DNA from: Candidatus Rokuibacteriota bacterium
GTDB lineage: Bacteria; JAUVQV01
Direction of reading: 5' to 3'
Assembly (NCBI GenBank): GCA_030609125.1
Contig: JAUWCW010000073.1
Coordinates: 1 to 8,619, forward strand
DNA: 8,619 bases
The notes beneath the pieces were generated by a model. The model ran no database searches. It saw only the letters and a list, made by a program, of their open reading frames with translations, and was not told where the DNA came from. Made by a program: the position numbers and the translations under genes. How positions within the stretch are numbered: the first letter of the stretch is position 1; each line of letters begins with the position of its first letter. Below, in pieces: positions 1-6,573 of this stretch.

Positions 1-1
1 T

Positions 2-193
2 CCCGATGCGCTCCACGGACCCTACTATGAATGGACTCGGCGAGAAAAGGGACGTTTCGTCAACAGCCTCGTGCCGGCCTCTCAAGCCGGACAGTTCGCT
101 CGTGCGATCGAGAACTACCAGAAAGTTCTAAAGCTTTTGGCGATATGGAGCGAAAAGTCCGCTTCCGTCATTATGTCGAAGAAGGACAAATAA
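2..193 (+). CDS. DUF6788-like protein, C-terminal fragment (5' end outside window)
   Basis: An open frame enters from the left edge in frame 2 and stops at TAA 191-193, leaving 63 residues with no start codon needed inside the window. It reads HGPYYEWTRREKGRFVNSLV near its beginning, then a basic and helical stretch ending AIENYQKVLKLLAIWSEKSA and a lysine-rich tail. The HGPYY-W-x-R-x-x-KG-x-x-V start followed by a helix with an IENY/(K)xLxxLL pattern is what I recall of DUF6788-type small proteins. These are of unknown function and are often found in accessory regions and near transposases; the assignment is from memory of the family. The gene runs towards the minus-strand alaS operon, so the two converge. 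Base composition is lower in GC than the neighbouring genes. A longer overlapping frame (31-252) has no family resemblance and is a shadow. No function can be assigned. Confidence 0.6.
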   Translation, partial: PDALHGPYYEWTRREKGRFVNSLVPASQAGQFARAIENYQKVLKLLAIWSEKSASVIMSKKDK

Positions 194-203
194 TGTTTTT
201 TAT

Positions 204-267
204 CAGGCAGTTGCAAACCGCAGAAATATCACCGCATATCTGCGGAATGTGAGGCTGGTATTGCCTG
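204..267. repeat. Nested inverted repeat in convergent intergenic gap
   Basis: An inner hairpin pairs 218-229 (CCGCAGAAATAT) with 236-245 (ATATCTGCGG) around a six-base loop, with one bulged A. An outer pair, CAGGCA at 204-209 with TGCCTG at 262-267, encloses it. No T-run follows on either strand, so it is not a typical intrinsic terminator. A run of six T lies at 195-200, just upstream of the outer left arm. It sits between the end of the DUF6788-like fragment (193) and the end of the lipoprotein gene (439), in a 245-base stretch where I see no gene. It could be a bidirectional transcript-end structure, or the subterminal part of an insertion sequence carrying the left-edge gene; the sequence alone does not decide. 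Confidence 0.45.
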
Positions 268-438
268 CAGCCCGCGCGGAATATCCCTATATTAGGCCAC
301 GTTGTAATTCATGCGGGCGATAGTGCCGACGGTGTCTGTGTGCCCGCTGGCATAAGGCATCCGGAGAATGATTCATGCGTGTTCTCCATGGTCTGTTTCT
401 CGTCGCTGCACGGAGACACAACGGATAGCGGTAATTCT

Positions 439-822
439 CTAGAAGTACTGCTTGCCCGTCTTTCGCCCGTTATCGAAAAATATCCTGGCAAAGACCGTGC
501 CGTCCTGGTTGAAGACTGTCCACGTCCCGTGCTTGCGGCCATTTTCATAGAACCCCACCAGGTTCAGGTACCCTTCCTCCCGGAAGGCCCACCTCCCCTG
601 CCGGATCGGACCATCGGAGCACCCTCTGGCCTGGCCGGTTTTTCCCCACCTCTCGATGCTCTCTCCAGAATCCCCGTCACAGACAAGTTCGACCTCCATG
701 ATGGAGACCGTTCTATCTGCGGAACCGCCATCCTCGGACCTGGCCCCTTGGCAGGAGGATGCGGCCAGGGCTGCCGCCAGAACCACGGCCGGCAGCCCGA
801 CACGATCCCTGACGGTTCGCAC
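439..822 (-). CDS. Small lipoprotein with MORN-type repeats
   Basis: This is a 127-residue protein starting at GTG 822, with a GAGAGGGG Shine-Dalgarno-like stretch just upstream and the alaS stop 19 bases away. Residues 1-24 form a lipoprotein signal peptide: a short basic N-terminus (R2, R5, R7), a hydrophobic core LPAVVLAAALAA, and the lipobox A-S-S-C with the modifiable Cys at 24. The mature protein would therefore be anchored to a membrane outside the cytoplasm. From about residue 73 it has two or three repeats of the form G-x-W-x-x-(F/Y)-x-x-x-G with x-x-(Y/D)-NGRK-x-G spacers (YENGRKHGTWTVFNQDG, then FFDNGRKTG). This matches the MORN_2 or YwqK-like repeat that is common in small secreted proteins. 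The partner and role are unknown. Its close spacing behind alaS suggests co-transcription, but a functional link to translation is not evident. Confidence 0.8.
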   Translation of the reverse strand: MRTVRDRVGLPAVVLAAALAASSCQGARSEDGGSADRTVSIMEVELVCDGDSGESIERWGKTGQARGCSDGPIRQGRWAFREEGYLNLVGFYENGRKHGTWTVFNQDGTVFARIFFDNGRKTGKQYF

Positions 823-841
823 GCGCCCCTCTCGCCCTTCC

Positions 842-3469
<2,628 letters not shown>

Positions 3470-3494
3470 CTGGTTCTCTCCCCTGGCTCTGCTT

Positions 3495-4775
3495 TCACTC
3501 CGCAGCTTTTCTGTTCAGATTGGCAGCGCGCTCCACGGCGCTCCCGATGCTCACCTCTTCCTGCTCCTTCGTGCTCATGTCGCGCAGGAGCAACCGCCCC
3601 GCCTCCAGCTCCTTGTCACCGAGGATGAGCACGTGGCGCGCACCCATGCGGTCCGCACGGCGCATCTGGCTCTTGAGACTTCTGCCGTCGTAGTCCAGGG
3701 CGGCCGGCACTCCCTTCCGGCGCAGCTCGGTCACGTAACGCAGGCCGATCCGGCGCGCCTCCTCTCCGAGAGCGGCCACGAAGACGGGCGGCACCCTCTC
3801 TCCCCCCCCGGCACCCTCAGGAAGCAGGAGCACGAGCCGCTCCATTCCCAGGGCGAACCCGAGGCCGGGAGTCGGCGGTCCGCCGAACGATTCTACCAGC
3901 TCGTCGTAGCGGCCCCCGGCGGCGACGGCATCCTGCGAGCCGAGCCGATCGGAGGTGAGCTCGAACGTGGTCCGGGTGTAGTAGTCGAGGCCCCGGACCA
4001 TTTCGGAGTCAACGGTGCAGGGTACGCCCCACTCTTCGAGGTACCCCTTGACCGCCTGAAAGTGATTCCCGCAGTCCCCGCAGAGAAAGTCGCCAGTCCG
4101 GGGGGCTTCCCGTCTCAGCTCACGGCAGGAAGCGGCCTTGCAGTCCAGGACCCGCAGGGGATTCGCCTCCAGCCGGCGCCGGCAGTTTTCGCAGAGTTTC
4201 TCCGCCAGGGGTCGAAAATAATCGATCAGAGCCTCACGGTACTTCGGACGGCACTCGCCGTCGCCGAGACTGTTGATCTTCAGCTTCAGCCCCGGCACAC
4301 CGAGGCGGTCGAAGGCGTAGTGGACCATCTGCAGCAGCTCGGCGTCGGCCTCCGGGCCGGCAACGCCGAAAAACTCGCAGCCGATCTGGTGAAACTGGCG
4401 AAAACGCCCCTTCTGGGGCCGCTCGTAGCGGAACATGGGACCCATGTAGAAGAGTTTCACCGGAGGCTGAAGTTTATCGAGGCTGTTCTCCATGAAGGCC
4501 CGCACCACCGACGCGGTGCCTTCGGGCCTGAGGGTAAGGGAGTTGCCGCTCTTGTCGGGGAAGGTGTACATCTCCTTCTCGACGATATCGCTGGTTTCGC
4601 CGATACTTCGGGCAAAGAGGGCCGTTTCCTCAAAGATCGGGACGCGAATCTCGCCGTAGCCGTAGAGAGCGAAGACCTCCCGGAAGGTCCGCTCCACGTG
4701 CCGCCAGGCAGCAACCTGTTCCGGCAGAATGTCCTTTACGCCGCGCACGGCCCGGAATTTCCTCTCCCCTCCCAT
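3495..4775 (-). CDS. hisS: Histidine--tRNA ligase
   Basis: Cytoplasmic class II synthetase that charges tRNA-His; 426 residues from ATG 4775, the usual length. Residues 8-18 read RAVRGVKDILP, the standard HisRS opening, which supports a start close to ATG 4775 rather than the far ATG at 4856. Motifs follow in order: TLRPEGTASVVRAF (81-94), motif 2 FRYERPQKGRFRQFHQIGCE (115-134), the histidine-binding GLDYYTRTTFE (262-272), motif 3 GLGFALGMERL (304-314), and an anticodon-binding domain from about 328 to the end. An insertion domain has six cysteines (C195, C198, C212, C217, C232, C235) arranged like a zinc-ribbon site. The start is uncertain. The strong AAGGAGG (4804-4798) lies 22 bases before the ATG but only 4 bases before an in-frame ATA (4793-4791), which would add six residues. 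The gene is first of the hisS-alaS-lipoprotein set. Confidence 0.97.
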   Translation of the reverse strand: MGGERKFRAVRGVKDILPEQVAAWRHVERTFREVFALYGYGEIRVPIFEETALFARSIGETSDIVEKEMYTFPDKSGNSLTLRPEGTASVVRAFMENSLDKLQPPVKLFYMGPMFRYERPQKGRFRQFHQIGCEFFGVAGPEADAELLQMVHYAFDRLGVPGLKLKINSLGDGECRPKYREALIDYFRPLAEKLCENCRRRLEANPLRVLDCKAASCRELRREAPRTGDFLCGDCGNHFQAVKGYLEEWGVPCTVDSEMVRGLDYYTRTTFELTSDRLGSQDAVAAGGRYDELVESFGGPPTPGLGFALGMERLVLLLPEGAGGGERVPPVFVAALGEEARRIGLRYVTELRRKGVPAALDYDGRSLKSQMRRADRMGARHVLILGDKELEAGRLLLRDMSTKEQEEVSIGSAVERAANLNRKAAE

Positions 4776-4794
4776 AGGCGCGGATTCTAGTATG

Positions 4795-4812
4795 TTGCCT
4801 CCTTGAAGGCAA
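4795..4812 (-). promoter_or_regulatory. hisS ribosome-binding site within a hairpin
   Basis: The minus-strand leader reads TTGCCTTCAAGGAGGCAA, which folds on itself: TTGCCT pairs with AGGCAA, with room for one G-U and one C-G pair further in and a very short loop. The AAGGAGG Shine-Dalgarno (4804-4798) is inside this hairpin, so most of it would be paired when folded. It is the only strong ribosome-binding site upstream of hisS. No T-run follows, so it is not a terminator. Whether the fold controls hisS translation is inference. Confidence 0.5.
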
Positions 4813-4862
4813 GAGAGCGCCGCGAAGGCCGTTCTGTCGGGGCGGACTCGGAGCATCGCGGG

Positions 4863-4884
4863 GGCAGGAGTGTTCCGTCCTGCC
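4863..4884 (-). promoter_or_regulatory. Hairpin in the hisS leader
   Basis: GGCAGGA (4863-4869) and TCCTGCC (4878-4884) are exact reverse complements separated by eight bases, giving a 7-bp GC-rich stem in RNA from either strand. It lies 87 bases upstream of the hisS ATG, between the 80-base inverted-repeat element and the hairpin over the ribosome-binding site. No T-run follows on the minus strand. It may be an operator-like dyad or part of a structured leader. I see no convincing -35/-10 promoter pair near it. Confidence 0.35.
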
Positions 4885-4926
4885 GAACCTTGACGACTCG
4901 GCGGCGAGGCGTCAGAAAGTGCGGGG

Positions 4927-5006
4927 CTGGCACGGATATTTCATGAACTTCGTTGCGAGAGCGTGGAGATTACGTGAGATCAAGGGTCATGAAATATCCG
5001 GGCTAG
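4927..5006. repeat. 80-base element with 20-base inverted arms
   Basis: The left arm 4927-4946 (CTGGCACGGATATTTCATGA) and the right arm 4987-5006 (TCATGAAATATCCGGGCTAG) are reverse complements at 18 of 20 positions. The inner 14 bases match perfectly (4933-4946 with 4987-5000). A 40-base spacer separates them. Each arm carries the palindrome TCATGA at its inner end. The arms are AT-rich in very GC-rich surroundings. The outer CTAG of the right arm contains the TAG stop codon (5005-5003) of the glycosyltransferase gene, so the element abuts or overlaps that gene's end. Candidate identities are a small non-autonomous mobile element or dispersed intergenic repeat, or a long-stem structure that ends or protects the upstream transcript. 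It lacks the T-run of an intrinsic terminator and has no transposase gene. Confidence 0.65.
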
Positions 5007-5971
5007 AGACCGACGGTTTCACGAACCGTGTAGGTGGCCTTGCCCTGGGTTTCGTGGTAGGCCCGCGTCTGCAACTCCGCCAGCAGGCCGATGGTGATGA
5101 ACTGCACCCCTATGAAGACCAGCAGGACGGCCAGAAGCAACGCCGGGCGGTTCCCGATCGGCATCCGCAAAATGAGCTTCTGAAAGAAGAGCCAGACCCC
5201 GATGGCCACGCCCAGCCCGCCGCATCCCAGGCCGATGAGCCCGAAGATGTGGATCGGCCGAGTCGAATAGCTGAGCATGAACTTCACCGTGATCAGGTCG
5301 AGGATCACTTTTACCGTCCGGAAGAGGCCGTATTTGGACTTGCCCGTCGTTCGCGGGCGGTGATTGACGGGGAGTTCCGCCACCGACACCCCAAGGCCCG
5401 AAGCGATGGCCGGGATAAACCTGTGCATCTCCCCGTAGAGACTGACTTTTTTCACCACCTCATGTCGAAAGGCCTTCAGGGTGCAGCCGTAGTCGTGCAG
5501 CTTTACCCCCGTTATGCGGGAGATGAGCCAGTTGGCGATCATCGAAGGCAGGCGGCGCGACAGGAAGGGGTCGCGCCGCTTCACCCTCCAGCCGCTCACC
5601 AGATCATACCCCTCCTCCACTTTCTCCACGAGGCGCGGAATGTCCTCCGGGTCGTTCTGCAGATCGCCGTCGAGGGTGACGACAATGCCTCCCCTGGCAT
5701 AGTCGAAGCCCGCCGCCAGGGCGGCGGTCTGGCCGAAGTTCCGCCGGAAGCTGACAATCTTGACCCGGTCATCCCTCTCGTTGGCCTCTCTCAGGATCCT
5801 GAGGGTGTCGTCCGATGAGCCATCGTCGACGAAGAGGATCTTGAAGGAGCGTTCCGTCCGGTCAAGAACCTCGATCAGCTGTGCAACGAGCTCCTCGACG
5901 GAACCCTCTTCCTCGTAAACGGGGATCACCACCGAAATGTCGAGAGGGTACGTATCCTTTTCATTCTGCAT
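5003..5971 (-). CDS. GT2 polyprenyl-phosphate glycosyltransferase, DPM1/ArnC/GtrB type
   Basis: A 322-residue enzyme expected to move a sugar from a nucleotide donor to a polyprenyl (undecaprenyl) phosphate on the cytoplasmic face of the inner membrane, feeding cell-envelope glycan or lipid modification. The GT-A domain begins DISVVIPVYEEEGSVEEL (11-28), followed by the nucleotide-binding FVDDGSSDDT (47-56), RNFGQTAALAAGFDYA (77-92) and the metal-binding DxD in TLDGDLQNDPEDIP (99-112; D101, D103). EMHRFIP (181-187) and RPRTTGKSKYG (205-215) are typical of this subfamily. Two C-terminal membrane helices lie near 242-263 and 278-299, before a short cytoplasmic tail. The ATG at 5971 has an AGGAGGT ribosome site 14 bases away, which is longer than usual, with no better in-frame start. 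It follows the DUF457-type gene by 33 bases. The sugar and final acceptor cannot be read from the sequence. Confidence 0.93.
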   Translation of the reverse strand: MQNEKDTYPLDISVVIPVYEEEGSVEELVAQLIEVLDRTERSFKILFVDDGSSDDTLRILREANERDDRVKIVSFRRNFGQTAALAAGFDYARGGIVVTLDGDLQNDPEDIPRLVEKVEEGYDLVSGWRVKRRDPFLSRRLPSMIANWLISRITGVKLHDYGCTLKAFRHEVVKKVSLYGEMHRFIPAIASGLGVSVAELPVNHRPRTTGKSKYGLFRTVKVILDLITVKFMLSYSTRPIHIFGLIGLGCGGLGVAIGVWLFFQKLILRMPIGNRPALLLAVLLVFIGVQFITIGLLAELQTRAYHETQGKATYTVRETVGL

Positions 5972-6004
5972 AGACGCGTATGGTACCTCCTGGCGCGGCG
6001 GTAT

Positions 6005-6565
6005 TCAAGAAGAGCGGCTCTTCCTCCCCTCCCGCCTGAGCCGCAGCCCGCGGGCCGCGAGAAGCAGCGGCACGAGGAGAACCACCTCCGCCGCAACGAC
6101 CGGGATGGCCCTGGGGATCACCGACCAGTCGAAGGGGTGCCGCTCGAGATGGGGGAAGAGGTGCCACGGCGAGACGAGGTAGACATCGCTAAAGGGCCAG
6201 AAAACCTGTATCCCGTGGGGAGGGGACGGATCGCGGCCCACGAGATCGAGAAGGAGGTGGGACAGGAAGAGTCCCGCTCCGAGAGCGGCCGCCTGCAGCG
6301 CCTTCCTCCACGACCGTGTCAGAATCAGGGCGGGCACCAGCACCGAGAGCCCGTACAGAAAGCTTCCCGCCAAGCTGTGTCCCGCCCCCCGGTGGAAGAG
6401 CGACTCGTTGCCCAGGAGTATCCCGGGCAAAAAGTCGAGATCCGGTGCGCTGGCGGAGAGGAGCACCAGCCAGAGCCAGGGGCTCGCAATCGCACGCAAC
6501 GTCCACGGCCTCGAGGCGGTCCAGACCGCCAGGGCCGCGACAGTGTGTCCCGCTGGTGTGGGCAC
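6005..6565 (-). CDS. DUF457/YdjM-family membrane-bound metal-dependent hydrolase-like protein
   Basis: A 186-residue inner-membrane protein with a GTG start at 6565, chosen because the family opens with a short P-x-P-x-GH sequence, here PTPAGHTVAAL (residues 2-12). The reading frame stays open far upstream only as a shadow of the neighbouring gene. Conserved polar sites sit near membrane segments: H7, the PDLDFLPG stretch (41-48; D42, D44), HRGAGHSL (58-65; H58, H63), SHLLLDL (102-108; H103, D107) and WPFS (123-126). These are the putative metal ligands that gave the PF04307 (DUF457, YdjM) family its hydrolase name; no activity is well established. Hydrophobic segments lie near 30-50, 64-82, 89-108 and 150-171, ending in a basic tail. 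It starts 8 bases after the upstream stop, with only a weak ribosome site, so translational coupling is likely. Confidence 0.85.
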   Translation of the reverse strand: MPTPAGHTVAALAVWTASRPWTLRAIASPWLWLVLLSASAPDLDFLPGILLGNESLFHRGAGHSLAGSFLYGLSVLVPALILTRSWRKALQAAALGAGLFLSHLLLDLVGRDPSPPHGIQVFWPFSDVYLVSPWHLFPHLERHPFDWSVIPRAIPVVAAEVVLLVPLLLAARGLRLRREGRKSRSS

Positions 6566-6573
6566 ACGCGCGC

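Noticed and set aside
31-252. Plus-strand frame of 73 residues at the left edge
   Set aside because: It overlaps the frame-2 DUF6788-like fragment, which has recognisable sequence, and runs on into the non-coding dyad region.
363-387. GGAGAA/TTCTCC dyad as terminator of the alaS operon
   Set aside because: The stem is only six base pairs with a 13-base loop and no T-run on the minus strand, which is too weak to call.
4776-4856. ATG at 4856 as the hisS start
   Set aside because: It would add 27 residues with no family counterpart, has no Shine-Dalgarno upstream, and would place the strong AAGGAGG site inside the coding region.
4955-4983. TTGATC at 4983-4978 as a -35 box for hisS
   Set aside because: At 17-base spacing the -10 position reads TCTCGC, which does not resemble a sigma-70 -10 box.
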